The translations under genes were made by a program, and so were the position numbers. Shown piece after piece: positions 35,061 through 43,715 of a DNA stretch of 64,000 bases. How positions within the stretch are numbered: position 1 is the first letter of the stretch; every line of letters starts with the position of its first letter. Below the pieces are notes generated by a model. It had not been told where the DNA came from and made no database searches. It was given only the letters and a program-made list of their open reading frames with translations. Origin of the DNA: Fictibacillus nanhaiensis (GTDB taxonomy: Bacteria > Bacillota > Bacilli > Bacillales > Fictibacillaceae); the NCBI GenBank assembly GCA_017052515.1, contig JAFHKR010000039.1, forward strand, positions 868,001-932,000, read 5' to 3'.

Positions 35061-35927
35061 ATGGAAAATTCATACGTTTTGTATCATGATCAAATTATTA
35101 AAGACGGATCAATTCCAGTTGATCCAGAAGACAGAGGCTACCATTTCGGAGATGGGATTTATGAAGTGGTGTTTGTTTATGACAAAAAACCTTTTGCGTT
35201 TAAAGAGCATTTTGCGAGGTTTGAACAAAGTGCAGAGAAACTAGAACTTGCGATGCCGTATGATGTTTCTACGTTTAAAAACCTTACAGATGAACTGATC
35301 AGTAAGAACAACATCGAAAATGGAATGGTCTATATTCAGATGACGCGTGGAGTAGCACCAAGAAATCATCTATATGAAAGAAATATGCAAAGCGTTGTTA
35401 CAGGTTTTGCAAAATCCGTTTCACTTGAAAACATCGCTGAATCTCAAGCGAACGGAATCAGCACGTATCTAACAGAAGATATTCGTTGGCTACGATGCGA
35501 TATTAAGAGCTTAAACCTTCTTGGTAACGTGATGGCAAAACGGAAAGCTGCAGATTTTGACTGTCAAGAAGCGGTTCAGCACAGAGATGGAACGGTAACT
35601 GAAGGATCTTCTTCCAACGTTTTCATCGTAAAAAATGGAACATTGAAAACACATCCGAGTACCAATTTGATCTTAAATGGTATCACGAGACAGATCGTCA
35701 TTAAATTAGCACAAGAAAATGGGATCTCCGTTATAGAAGAAGCCTTTTCTGTAGAGGAACTTTTAAAGGCAGACGAAGTGTTCATTACAAGTACAACGAT
35801 GGAAGTGACACCTGTCACAAAACTTATAGGCTCAGAGAAACAATCATACGTTATTGGTCCTGTTACTCAAATACTACAAGACCACTTTAAAAAACAGATC
35901 AAAAAGAATACTTCTGTCGTTAACTAG
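35061..35927 (+). CDS. dat: D-amino-acid transaminase
   Basis: A 288-residue fold-type IV PLP enzyme. PVDPEDRGYHFGDGIYEVV near the N terminus, the PLP lysine at Lys149 in DIKSLNLLGNV and the phosphate-binding EGSSSNVFIV match DAAT (YheM type). It makes D-glutamate or D-alanine for peptidoglycan from keto acids. GGGGTGG lies upstream of the ATG at 35061, which gives the family length; a longer upstream reading would enter the decayed repeat region. It is followed 20 bp later by a DUF502 gene. Confidence 0.93.
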   Translation: MENSYVLYHDQIIKDGSIPVDPEDRGYHFGDGIYEVVFVYDKKPFAFKEHFARFEQSAEKLELAMPYDVSTFKNLTDELISKNNIENGMVYIQMTRGVAPRNHLYERNMQSVVTGFAKSVSLENIAESQANGISTYLTEDIRWLRCDIKSLNLLGNVMAKRKAADFDCQEAVQHRDGTVTEGSSSNVFIVKNGTLKTHPSTNLILNGITRQIVIKLAQENGISVIEEAFSVEELLKADEVFITSTTMEVTPVTKLIGSEKQSYVIGPVTQILQDHFKKQIKKNTSVVN

Positions 35928-35947
35928 TCTTAATTGTAGGGGAAAAC

Positions 35948-36520
35948 ATGAAAAAAATACTCAAATACTTTATTAATGGACTCTTGACCATCCTTCCGAT
36001 CGTGTTAGCGGTTTATATGGTTTATAAGATCTTTGGATTCTTAGATAGCATCCTTGGGAACTTATTAAAAGATGTTTTAAAAGAAGACTATATTCCTGGG
36101 ATCGGACTCATCACAACGCTCGTACTGATCACGGTCTTAGGCTGGATGTCTACGCAATATGTATCAGGAAAAATATTTAGTCTCATTGATCGTTTACTAG
36201 AGAAGACACCATTTGTGAAGACGATTTATTCTGTAATAAAAGATACGATCCATTCTCTGTTTGGCGAGAAAAGATCTTTCTCCAAAGTTGTACTGATCGA
36301 ATATCCTGAACTGAACTTAAAAAGTGTTGGTTTTGTTACGACTGAAGATGTATGTAGTTTAAGTGACGAGTTAGCAGATCACGTTGCGGTGTACATCCCT
36401 CAAACGTTTCAGATTGCCGGCTTTACTTTTTTAGTCCCAAAGAACAAGATCAAAGTTCTTGATATAAAACCTGAAGAGGCCATGAAGTTTTTATTATCGG
36501 GTGGCGTCGCAATAAAATAA
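35948..36520 (+). CDS. DUF502 family membrane protein
   Basis: A 190-residue protein with two N-terminal helices (about 7-28 and 52-74), then a soluble domain containing the DUF502 landmarks TPFVKTIYSVIKDTIHSLFG, FSKVVLIEYPELNLKSVGFVT and VYIPQTFQIAGFTFLVPK. The function is unknown. It sits right after dat with a short gap, so it is probably co-transcribed, and a terminator follows. Confidence 0.9.
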   Translation: MKKILKYFINGLLTILPIVLAVYMVYKIFGFLDSILGNLLKDVLKEDYIPGIGLITTLVLITVLGWMSTQYVSGKIFSLIDRLLEKTPFVKTIYSVIKDTIHSLFGEKRSFSKVVLIEYPELNLKSVGFVTTEDVCSLSDELADHVAVYIPQTFQIAGFTFLVPKNKIKVLDIKPEEAMKFLLSGGVAIK

Positions 36521-36534
36521 TTTAGCTAATGAAC

Positions 36535-36565
36535 AAACACCCTTGTAATGGAAAGGGTGTTTTTC
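36535..36565 (+). terminator. Terminator after the DUF502 gene
   Basis: AAACACCCTT / AAAGGGTGTTT with a T tail. Confidence 0.88.
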
Positions 36566-36599
36566 GTTGCTTTATTTCATACATTGTTAGAAAAGGAGG

Positions 36600-37817
36600 G
36601 TGTTAAGATTGATAACTTCTAAACGTCTATTTACAAAATTAACACTTCTCCCGTTTGAAATGGTTTTAAACGCTATTCCTTTTTTTCATAGAGAAAAAGT
36701 AGTTTGGGAACTAAGTGAAGTTCAGAAGACCTTACTCCAAGATGAGTGGAAGAGAATAAAAAGAAGAAGTGATGGCGTTAAGATAAATGTTCAAAGCCAT
36801 AATAAAGAATTAGTTCAAAGAATCAGGTCGGAGACAAAACGCAACAACAAGAATAACATTACGCGTACTGCAGCCTATTTAGCTTTTTATAACCAACATC
36901 CTGAGATCACATGGTCATTCTTGGCACATATGGTCTCAAGAAATGCTGGATATTTTATGAGTGATCTAAAAGGTGAGTACTTACCACATATTCTTCAGGA
37001 GACGTTTGTAGAGAAATTATACGATATGCTTGAGAAAGGAAACAGTTTGATTTTCGAGGATGCTTACCCTCAATTGCTTTTGTATGAAGAAAGTAAAAAA
37101 ACGGGGATATCTTTGTTTCATCTAAGTCATCATTTTAATGTTTCGCCATTTATAGAAGGAGTTTGGGAGGTTTATTTTCGGCGAGAAGATCGGAGTTTTT
37201 TATTACCTGTCGCACAAATTATTAATGAACAGAGTCATATAGAAAAAGCGCTTGTTCAAACAAAGGAGTATAAACAATTATTAGAATCGATCACATATCG
37301 ACTTCAAGAATGGCTGAAGCTTTCTCAAATCTTGTTTCCTACATGGCCTTTGAAACGTTCGATAGGAAGAAACATGAACCATTTTAAAAATCTGGACGAA
37401 AGAATTCGGTTAGGGCAGAATTTATATTCCGCATTATTTCAGCCACAATTTTTAACGAAGATACACAGATTTGCGAATACATTTTCTCATACGGGATCAC
37501 GATGTGATTATGATCACGATAGCTTTACAGCTTATTATTCTCCTCCTGATAAATTCCCTAAAGAAAAGCTCTCTTTTTTTAAAACGAAAAAAACGAAAAA
37601 AATATATAGTCCATTTCTTCTGGATGTATGGAAGCATACATTTCATGGACCCCATCCTTTCTCAGATTGGTTTGATGATGAAGAGTACGTGATAAAGATG
37701 ATGAAGTTAGTCGATAGACGTTCACCATCCACTTGGATGGCGTATTGGTCTGGTCTTCACAAAATAGAATCTGTGTTTCTAGTTAACCGGTTTTATCAGT
37801 TGCTCAAAAAAAAATAG
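36600..37817 (+). CDS. DUF2515 protein (YppC-like)
   Basis: A 405-residue cytoplasmic, mostly helical protein. NITRTAAYLAFYNQHPEITWSFLAHMVSRNAG and SDLKGEYLPHILQ are conserved in YppC/DUF2515 proteins of Bacillus. The function is unknown. The start follows AGGAGGGTG closely. It lies convergent with the YppG-like gene, as genes of the B. subtilis ypp cluster, but the intervening yppD-F are not seen here. Confidence 0.82.
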   Translation: MLRLITSKRLFTKLTLLPFEMVLNAIPFFHREKVVWELSEVQKTLLQDEWKRIKRRSDGVKINVQSHNKELVQRIRSETKRNNKNNITRTAAYLAFYNQHPEITWSFLAHMVSRNAGYFMSDLKGEYLPHILQETFVEKLYDMLEKGNSLIFEDAYPQLLLYEESKKTGISLFHLSHHFNVSPFIEGVWEVYFRREDRSFLLPVAQIINEQSHIEKALVQTKEYKQLLESITYRLQEWLKLSQILFPTWPLKRSIGRNMNHFKNLDERIRLGQNLYSALFQPQFLTKIHRFANTFSHTGSRCDYDHDSFTAYYSPPDKFPKEKLSFFKTKKTKKIYSPFLLDVWKHTFHGPHPFSDWFDDEEYVIKMMKLVDRRSPSTWMAYWSGLHKIESVFLVNRFYQLLKKK

Positions 37818-37836
37818 AAACCTTTGATTAAGGCTT

Positions 37837-38238
37837 CTATTTAAAAAAGGAAAGGATGTTACCCATTTGCTGTGCTAGGCCCATAACTTGATTAGCTCCG
37901 CCCATCATTTTTCCAAAGTTTAGTCCGGATCCTTGATTGTTTGGCATCATGCCCATCGAACTTTGACTGCCTTGCGTTTGCTGCTGCTGAAAAGGCATAC
38001 CTTGCATCATAGGATGTGGCATCCCACCAGGGGGCATCATTGGCATCATATACGGCATGAAAGGCTGTTGAGTGAATCCTTGTGAATATTGCTGTTGTGG
38101 CATAGCTGGAGCTTGAGCTGCAGGAGCGTATGGCGGTCTGCCGGGTACCGTTTGGCTATTTGCATATCCCTTTGCAGTAGGTGTAGTAAAAGGGTCGTAT
38201 CCGCCATATGGGAACATTCTTACAGATTTCTCTTTCAA
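37837..38238 (-). CDS. YppG-like spore/coat-type protein
   Basis: A 133-residue protein of low complexity: rich in Met, Pro, Gln and Gly (QPFMPYMMPMMPPGG, GMPFQQQQTQG), with a C-terminal GLNFGKMMGGANQVMGLAQQMGNILSFFK. This composition and end match the YppG family. The TTG start follows GAGGTGAT. A role in spores is inferred from relatives and composition, not shown by the sequence. Confidence 0.72.
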   Translation of the reverse strand: MKEKSVRMFPYGGYDPFTTPTAKGYANSQTVPGRPPYAPAAQAPAMPQQQYSQGFTQQPFMPYMMPMMPPGGMPHPMMQGMPFQQQQTQGSQSSMGMMPNNQGSGLNFGKMMGGANQVMGLAQQMGNILSFFK

Positions 38239-38397
38239 AAAAAATCACCTCATAATAGTTTCTATATATATATATTCAACGAATGAAAAAGGGACATAAC
38301 CCTTTCGTGGAAGTGATGAAAACGCCCTGTCCAAATTTAAAACACATCATATTTTAATAATAAAAATGTGTGCTTCGAAAAGGAGGATAAGGGATTT

Positions 38398-39054
38398 ATG
38401 TCTGATGATCATACTTCATATGAATGGTTGTTAACCGCGATTGGTGATTCCTTAACTGTTGGAGTAGGGGCACCAGTGTTCGGTAAAGGATATGTTGGAA
38501 GGTATGTAAACTTTACACAAACCACATTTGATAAGCAAATCTTAGTGAATAACTTTGCAGTCACGGGAACAACGTCCGAAGAAATATTAAATTCCTTACA
38601 AGATAAAGAGATCAAGCGGTCGATTAAGGATTCAAAAATCATTTTGATTACAGCAGGCGGCAACGATCTCATACAAGCGGCTTTTAAATATATGTTTACG
38701 AAAGAAGAAGATTTGATCTACCACGCACTTGAAAAATGCAAAAAAAATCTGAACAGAATCTTTAAGAAAATCTATAAAATAAAACGAAATTCAACTGATC
38801 CGTTTATCATTCGAATATGCACGCTATATAACCCGTATTTTAAATGGAGTAAAGCTATGCAATGGGTCAACATGTTTAACGAATTGATCAAAAGTTATGA
38901 GAAGATGCCTTATGTAAAAGTAGCTGATCTATATAGTGTGTTTGTGGGTAGAGAAAGTGAGCTAGTATGTTTTGATACGATCCATCCCAATAAGAAAGGC
39001 TATCAAGTAATAGCGGTTTCTTTGTTTGATTTAGGATTCACTGAAATCGAGTGA
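38398..39054 (+). CDS. SGNH/GDSL hydrolase (cytoplasmic)
   Basis: A 218-residue hydrolase of the GDSL family. Block I is AIGDSLTVG (about 15-23) with the nucleophile Ser, block III GGNDLIQA (about 92) and block V DTIHPNKKGY, which holds the catalytic Asp and His. No signal peptide is visible, unlike the second SGNH enzyme at 40558. The ATG at 38398 follows AAGGAGGATAAG. The substrate is probably an ester, not known. Confidence 0.87.
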   Translation: MSDDHTSYEWLLTAIGDSLTVGVGAPVFGKGYVGRYVNFTQTTFDKQILVNNFAVTGTTSEEILNSLQDKEIKRSIKDSKIILITAGGNDLIQAAFKYMFTKEEDLIYHALEKCKKNLNRIFKKIYKIKRNSTDPFIIRICTLYNPYFKWSKAMQWVNMFNELIKSYEKMPYVKVADLYSVFVGRESELVCFDTIHPNKKGYQVIAVSLFDLGFTEIE

Positions 39055-39138
39055 TAAAGAGATATTTTCGACCTACAATAATTTCACGTACCGTTAGCGT
39101 TATATATAATTTATAATAATAAAAGATGCCCCTAAACA

Positions 39139-39172
39139 AAAAAAGAAGCTGTCACAATTAGGACAGCTCCTT
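39139..39172 (-). terminator. Terminator of proC
   Basis: On the minus strand AGCTGTC / GACAGCT is followed by TTCTTTTTTT. Confidence 0.85.
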
Positions 39173-39184
39173 TTCAAAGTTTAT

Positions 39185-40024
39185 TTACATAACTGGGACT
39201 TTTTCAAATTCTTTCCTGAGAGATTTAGATCGTTTTGCAGCATGTTCCACTGCTTTTTCAATGGCGACTCCACCGCCATTCTCTGCAAGTGCTTCGAGAC
39301 CTGCAGCTGTCGTACCGTTGGGTGAAGTTACTTTCTTTCTGAGTTCAGAAGGAGAATCATTAGATTCCATAACCATCTTACTAGCACCATAAAGTGTTTG
39401 CGCAGCAATGTCGCGAGCTAGTTCACGATCGAGTCCGTTTTCAACAGCAACATCTTCCATGTGTTCAAGTAGATAATAAAAATATGCTGGTCCACTACCG
39501 GCTAATCCAGTGAAAACATCCATCTGTTCTTCGGAAATGATTTTCACTTTACCGATTGCTTTCGATAATTCTTGAGCTAAATCCAAATCTTCATTCTTCA
39601 CAAACTTTCCGGCACTAATACCTGTGATGGATTCACCAATCATACTTGAAGTATTAGGCATCACGCGAACGATAGGTAAAGATCTGTCGATGATCTCTTC
39701 TATAAACGTAGTTGAAATTCCGGCAAGAACGGATAAAATGACATGGTGATCTTGAAGTGCGGGTCTAAGTTGTTGAAGAACTTCTTCCGCTTGTTTTGGT
39801 TTTACCGCAAGAATAATCACATCTGTATTTGTTAATGAGAGTTCTCGAACTGAAGTTGTTGTAATGTTATATCTGTTGGTTAGTTCTAATCTTCTGTTTT
39901 CATTACTGTGGTTCGCGGCTATGATTCGATTAGGAGAAATTCCAGCCTTATTGATCAATCCTGATATCATTGCTTCTGCCATCGAACCTGCACCGATAAA
40001 CGCAATATTTCTATATTTTAACAT
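39185..40024 (-). CDS. proC: Pyrroline-5-carboxylate reductase
   Basis: A 279-residue NAD(P)H enzyme that makes L-proline from pyrroline 5-carboxylate. The dinucleotide loop GAGSMAEAMISGL (about 10-22) and the signature in the C-terminal domain (LAGSGPAYFYYLLE, VTSPNGTTAAGLEAL) are clear. AGAGGGG lies upstream of the ATG. It is monocistronic. More than one P5C reductase is common in Bacillus, so which isoform this is cannot be decided. Confidence 0.95.
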   Translation of the reverse strand: MLKYRNIAFIGAGSMAEAMISGLINKAGISPNRIIAANHSNENRRLELTNRYNITTTSVRELSLTNTDVIILAVKPKQAEEVLQQLRPALQDHHVILSVLAGISTTFIEEIIDRSLPIVRVMPNTSSMIGESITGISAGKFVKNEDLDLAQELSKAIGKVKIISEEQMDVFTGLAGSGPAYFYYLLEHMEDVAVENGLDRELARDIAAQTLYGASKMVMESNDSPSELRKKVTSPNGTTAAGLEALAENGGGVAIEKAVEHAAKRSKSLRKEFEKVPVM

Positions 40025-40168
40025 GCAACCCCTCTTTCAATGATTTTAATTATCAATAAAGTACTATGTTAACATCTTCACAAATTTATGCAAGTCGTTA
40101 TGTTCTTTTCCATCTGATTGTAATATGATTTTTACATAAGGAATAAGGAAATGAATGGGGGAATAAGA

Positions 40169-40576
40169 ATGAAATTTTACGTGGCTTCAGGTTTTCAAAA
40201 TAAAGAGCTTGTAAAAAGGATAGGGGATGACTTACAAAAGAATCTTCAATGGCAGCTGACTTATGATTGGACGCTAAACGCTAGGGCTGAGACGAAAGAG
40301 GATTTGGCTGAAATAGGTAAGAAAGAATATGAAGCAGTGATGGAAGCTGACATAACGATCGTAATCTTGCCTGGAGGAAAAGGGTGTCATACAGAACTCG
40401 GTATTGCTCTAGGGAATAAGAAAACCGTAATCTTGTATGATCCAGAAGGTGTGTTAAACAAATTAACAGAAGCCACTACATTTTATTTTCTACCAGAGAT
40501 CATTCATTGGAATGGGGTAGTAGAAGAACTGCCTTCATTATGCAGTTCTTCTGTACCTCATTGCGCTTCTTTGTAA
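40169..40576 (+). CDS. Nucleoside 2-deoxyribosyltransferase-like protein
   Basis: A 135-residue protein with a flavodoxin-like start MKFYVASGF and the NDT-type block VMEADITIVILPGGKGCHTELGIALGNKKTVILYDP, where Glu in the TELG motif corresponds to the nucleoside-binding acid. It is similar to small putative nucleoside deoxyribosyltransferases. The ATG at 40169 follows GGGGGAATAAG. The last 19 bp overlap the convergent gene, and the C-terminal residues are encoded by a terminator hairpin. Confidence 0.75.
   Translation: MKFYVASGFQNKELVKRIGDDLQKNLQWQLTYDWTLNARAETKEDLAEIGKKEYEAVMEADITIVILPGGKGCHTELGIALGNKKTVILYDPEGVLNKLTEATTFYFLPEIIHWNGVVEELPSLCSSSVPHCASL
40522..40552. terminator. Terminator hairpin inside the end of the deoxyribosyltransferase-like gene
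   Basis: AGAAGAACTGC / GCAGTTCTTCT is a perfect 11-bp stem with a 9-nt loop. The T tails are short, but it lies exactly between the convergent genes' ends. Confidence 0.6.
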
Positions 40577-41382
40577 GATTGATTTTGAAAGGTTGTAACG
40601 GTTTTATTTGCAATTCGATCGTATCCTTCTTCGTTTGGATGGATGGAATCAAAAAGCCATTTATCCATATCTTCTGTTTGAAGGGCATCACTAACAGGAA
40701 CTACTAGAGCTGGTTTGTGTGAAAGTGCTGTTTCATAGGCGATTAGATTCCAATCATTTAAAAGTTTTTCAGTAGCGGGGTAATATTTCTGTTCGGCATT
40801 TACAACGTTATATAATTCATTTAATACAATTATCGCATTAGGGTTATGCTTCCTGATGTTTTCGAAAATGTCATTTAAATTTTGCTGATACTCAGTTTTA
40901 ACATCATCATAACTTTGTATCGCTTTTAGAGGGCCCTGTTTTTTTGCTATTTGTACAAGGTCATTACCGCCAATATTAATTGAAATGATATCTGCTTTTT
41001 CGACAGATTGCTGAACGGCTGAAATCTCCAATTGATTCAATAATCCTTGACTCGTAAACCCGGAAACACCTTGATTTTCAAGAACAAAGGTTTTCCCTGT
41101 TAAGTTCTGGAGGTTATCGTTTACTTTAGTGGCGAAACCACCTTCTTCAGAGCCTCTACCTTCAGCAACAGAATCGCCTAGTACAAGGTGATTAAATGTT
41201 GTTTTTGGAGAATTTTTAAGGTGATCGAGATAAGTGATCTGCTTAGAATCTGAGGAAGCGTTGTGGTCGATCACAGATTCTTTTTTAATCTGGCTTATTT
41301 TATATTGTGGATAGTAATACCACCCAACCGCACTTATAACCAACAGCAAAACAAACAAGGAGATCATATATCTTTTCTTCAT
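40558..41382 (-). CDS. SGNH/GDSL hydrolase, membrane-anchored (YpmR-like)
   Basis: A 274-residue protein with an N-terminal signal anchor (about 5-24, YMISLFVLLLVISAVGWYYY). The extracytoplasmic hydrolase has GDSVAEG (block I), INIGGNDL (block III) and DSIHPNEEGYDR (block V). No lipobox cysteine is visible. It resembles YpmR of B. subtilis. The target may be a cell-surface ester. Divergent to the EamA gene at 41469. Confidence 0.85.
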   Translation of the reverse strand: MKKRYMISLFVLLLVISAVGWYYYPQYKISQIKKESVIDHNASSDSKQITYLDHLKNSPKTTFNHLVLGDSVAEGRGSEEGGFATKVNDNLQNLTGKTFVLENQGVSGFTSQGLLNQLEISAVQQSVEKADIISINIGGNDLVQIAKKQGPLKAIQSYDDVKTEYQQNLNDIFENIRKHNPNAIIVLNELYNVVNAEQKYYPATEKLLNDWNLIAYETALSHKPALVVPVSDALQTEDMDKWLFDSIHPNEEGYDRIANKTVTTFQNQSYKEAQ

Positions 41383-41468
41383 ATATATCCTCCTGTATGA
41401 AAAGGTTTAATAAAAGTATTAGTTATTGATAATAACATAAATATGCCTAGAAAGTGAAAGGTGACAAC

Positions 41469-42413
41469 TTGAATAACCATTCTTTAAAGATACCTGTATT
41501 TATACCTTTAATAATAGGGATTGTAGCAATATCGTTTTCTTCCATTTTTGTTAAATGGTCTGATGCACCAGTCTCTGTACAAGGGATGTACCGATTATTA
41601 TTTACACTGATCATGATGTTCCCTTTTGTTTGGAAACAAGTTTATTTATTGAAAAAAATAACTTGGCATGAGATCTGCTTATTATTTTTATCAGGAACCT
41701 TTCTAGCTCTTCATTTCTTGTTTTGGATGGGATCATTGAAATTAACTACCGTAGCAAGTTCAACGATACTACTTTCCCTACAGCCTGTATTTGTAATGAT
41801 TGGAGCATACATAGCGTTTCGGGAAAAAACGTCTAAAGCTGCGATTATAGGGATGGTGGTTGCCATTCTTGGTGCCATTATGATTGGGTGGGGAGACATT
41901 GGCATCTCTGCAAAACATATTCAAGGAGATCTTTTATCGATTCTAGGTACGATTGTAGTGGCAGCCCATATGTTGATCGGCCAAAAGCTTCTTCGAACAT
42001 TTCCTGCTACGCTTTATAGTTTTTCGGTATTTTTGATAGCGGTCATTGTATTTGGAATCTACAATTTTACTTTGGGTATATCGATGACTGGTTATTCTGA
42101 GCAAGAGTGGGGAATTTTTCTGTTGCTTGCAATCGTTCCAACTGTTTTTGGACATGTATTATTCAACTGGTTACTAAAATATGTTACGGCTGCTACGATA
42201 TCAATGGCAATCTTAGGAGAACCTGTTGGTGCCACTTTGTTAGCTTTTCTAATACTGGATGAATCACTAACTCTTTCCCAATGGAGTGGAGGCGTTATCG
42301 TATTAGCCGGACTTTACTACTTCCTGCAAAATACGAGAAAACAGAAGAATAGCTCACCTCCAGCTCCGGTTAAGACACCAGTTACACCAGGTCCCATGGT
42401 AAAAAAAGGGTGA
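41469..42413 (+). CDS. EamA/DMT-superfamily transporter
   Basis: A 314-residue protein with about ten helices in two EamA repeats (SSIFVKWSDAPVSVQGMYRLL in the first, VTAATISMAILGEPVGATLLAF in the second). The C-terminal tail is proline- and lysine-rich (PAPVKTPVTPGPMVKKG), unusual for the family. The TTG start at 41469 follows AAAGGTGAC. The cargo is unknown. Confidence 0.87.
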   Translation: MNNHSLKIPVFIPLIIGIVAISFSSIFVKWSDAPVSVQGMYRLLFTLIMMFPFVWKQVYLLKKITWHEICLLFLSGTFLALHFLFWMGSLKLTTVASSTILLSLQPVFVMIGAYIAFREKTSKAAIIGMVVAILGAIMIGWGDIGISAKHIQGDLLSILGTIVVAAHMLIGQKLLRTFPATLYSFSVFLIAVIVFGIYNFTLGISMTGYSEQEWGIFLLLAIVPTVFGHVLFNWLLKYVTAATISMAILGEPVGATLLAFLILDESLTLSQWSGGVIVLAGLYYFLQNTRKQKNSSPPAPVKTPVTPGPMVKKG

Positions 42414-42485
42414 GAGCCTTTTTCTATGCTTTTGAATGACATTCTTATATGATGAAACAAACAGATGAAAAAGGAGATTGATCTC

Positions 42486-43448
42486 ATGAGTAACTATGCA
42501 AAAGCTACTTTTGCTGGTGGATGTTTTTGGTGTATGGTCACACCATTTGAAGAATGGCCTGGTATTATTTCTGTAGAATCAGGCTATACGGGTGGCCATA
42601 AAGAAAATCCGACTTACAAAGAAGTTTGTAGCGAAACGACTGGCCATTTTGAGGCAGTCCAAATTACATTTGATCCATCTATCATCTCGTATGAAAAAAT
42701 CGTTTCTGTGTTTTGGAAACAAATTGATCCTACTGATGCAGGAGGTCAATTTTATGACCGCGGTGATTCGTATCGCACTGCCATTTTTTATCATGATGAA
42801 GAACAAAAAACGATCGCTGAGAAATCAAAGAAGGAATTAGAGGAGAGCGGCCGATTCGACAAACCGATCGCAACTTTAATATTACCAGCTGATACATTCT
42901 ATCCGGCTGAAGAATATCATCAGGATTATCACAAAAAGAATCCGTTTCATTACAAGCGTTATCGTCAAGGCTCAGGTAGAGATGCATTTATTAAATCACA
43001 CTGGGTAGACAATGGGCAAAAAGAAGAAATTCTTAAAACATTAAGTCCTATCCAGTATAACGTTACACAAAACGATGGAACTGAACCACCGTTTCAAAAT
43101 GAATTTTGGAATCATACAGAAGAAGGTATCTATGTAGATATCGTTTCTGGAGAACCTCTTTTTAGTTCTTTAGATAAATTTGATAGCAGCTGTGGATGGC
43201 CAAGTTTTACAAAACCGGTTCGTTCATCTACTGTTGAAGAAAAAGAGGACTTATCACACGGTATGATCAGAACGGAAGTTAGAAGTAAGGATGCAGACTC
43301 CCATTTAGGACATGTATTCACTGATGGTCCTCGAGATCGCGGAGGATTAAGATATTGTATCAACTCTGCAGCACTCCGGTTTATTCCGAAGAACGAACTA
43401 AAAGAAAAAGGATACGGAGAATATCTCACTCTGTTCGAACAAAAATAA
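42486..43448 (+). CDS. msrAB: Methionine sulfoxide reductase MsrA-MsrB fusion
   Basis: A 320-residue fusion. MsrA (about 1-160) carries the catalytic GGCFWC near residue 12; MsrB (about 175-320) carries CGWPSF and the catalytic Cys in [11 protein letters not shown], with HLGHVF between. Together they reduce the S and R epimers of methionine sulfoxide. MsrB lacks the zinc CxxC pairs, so it is the zinc-free type. The ATG at 42486 is 9 bp after AAGGAG. Single-gene unit. Confidence 0.95.
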   Translation: MSNYAKATFAGGCFWCMVTPFEEWPGIISVESGYTGGHKENPTYKEVCSETTGHFEAVQITFDPSIISYEKIVSVFWKQIDPTDAGGQFYDRGDSYRTAIFYHDEEQKTIAEKSKKELEESGRFDKPIATLILPADTFYPAEEYHQDYHKKNPFHYKRYRQGSGRDAFIKSHWVDNGQKEEILKTLSPIQYNVTQNDGTEPPFQNEFWNHTEEGIYVDIVSGEPLFSSLDKFDSSCGWPSFTKPVRSSTVEEKEDLSHGMIRTEVRSKDADSHLGHVFTDGPRDRGGLRYCINSAALRFIPKNELKEKGYGEYLTLFEQK

Positions 43449-43472
43449 GCCAACACCTAATCAATGACAAAG

Positions 43473-43505
43473 AAAAACCAGCCCATTTCGCTGGTTTTTC
43501 TTTAT
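43473..43505 (+). terminator. Terminator of msrAB
   Basis: AAAAACCAGC / GCTGGTTTTT with a 7-nt loop. Confidence 0.88.
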
Positions 43506-43585
43506 ATACATGAATTCAAGTTAGATTATTTAATTTTAAATCGTCCTACGTTTATTCGTCCTAGACTTCTTGTTTTTACGTATAG

Positions 43586-43630
43586 AAAAAGATCAAACTC
43601 ACTCAATAGTAGTGGGTTTGATCTTTTTTT
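43586..43630. terminator. Second hairpin between msrAB and the MATE gene
   Basis: AAAAAGATCAAACTCACT / AGTGGGTTTGATCTTTTT, a stem of about 18 bp with one mismatch and seven T on the plus side; on the minus strand A5 becomes a T5 tail, so it can serve the MATE gene. Confidence 0.8.
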
Positions 43631-43715
43631 GTTTAGTTAACAGGTATGGATTTGAGCGGAATCATACTTTGAACCTTTATAGGGTGGAATTTTCATTACC
43701 TAAGCTCAAACTGTT

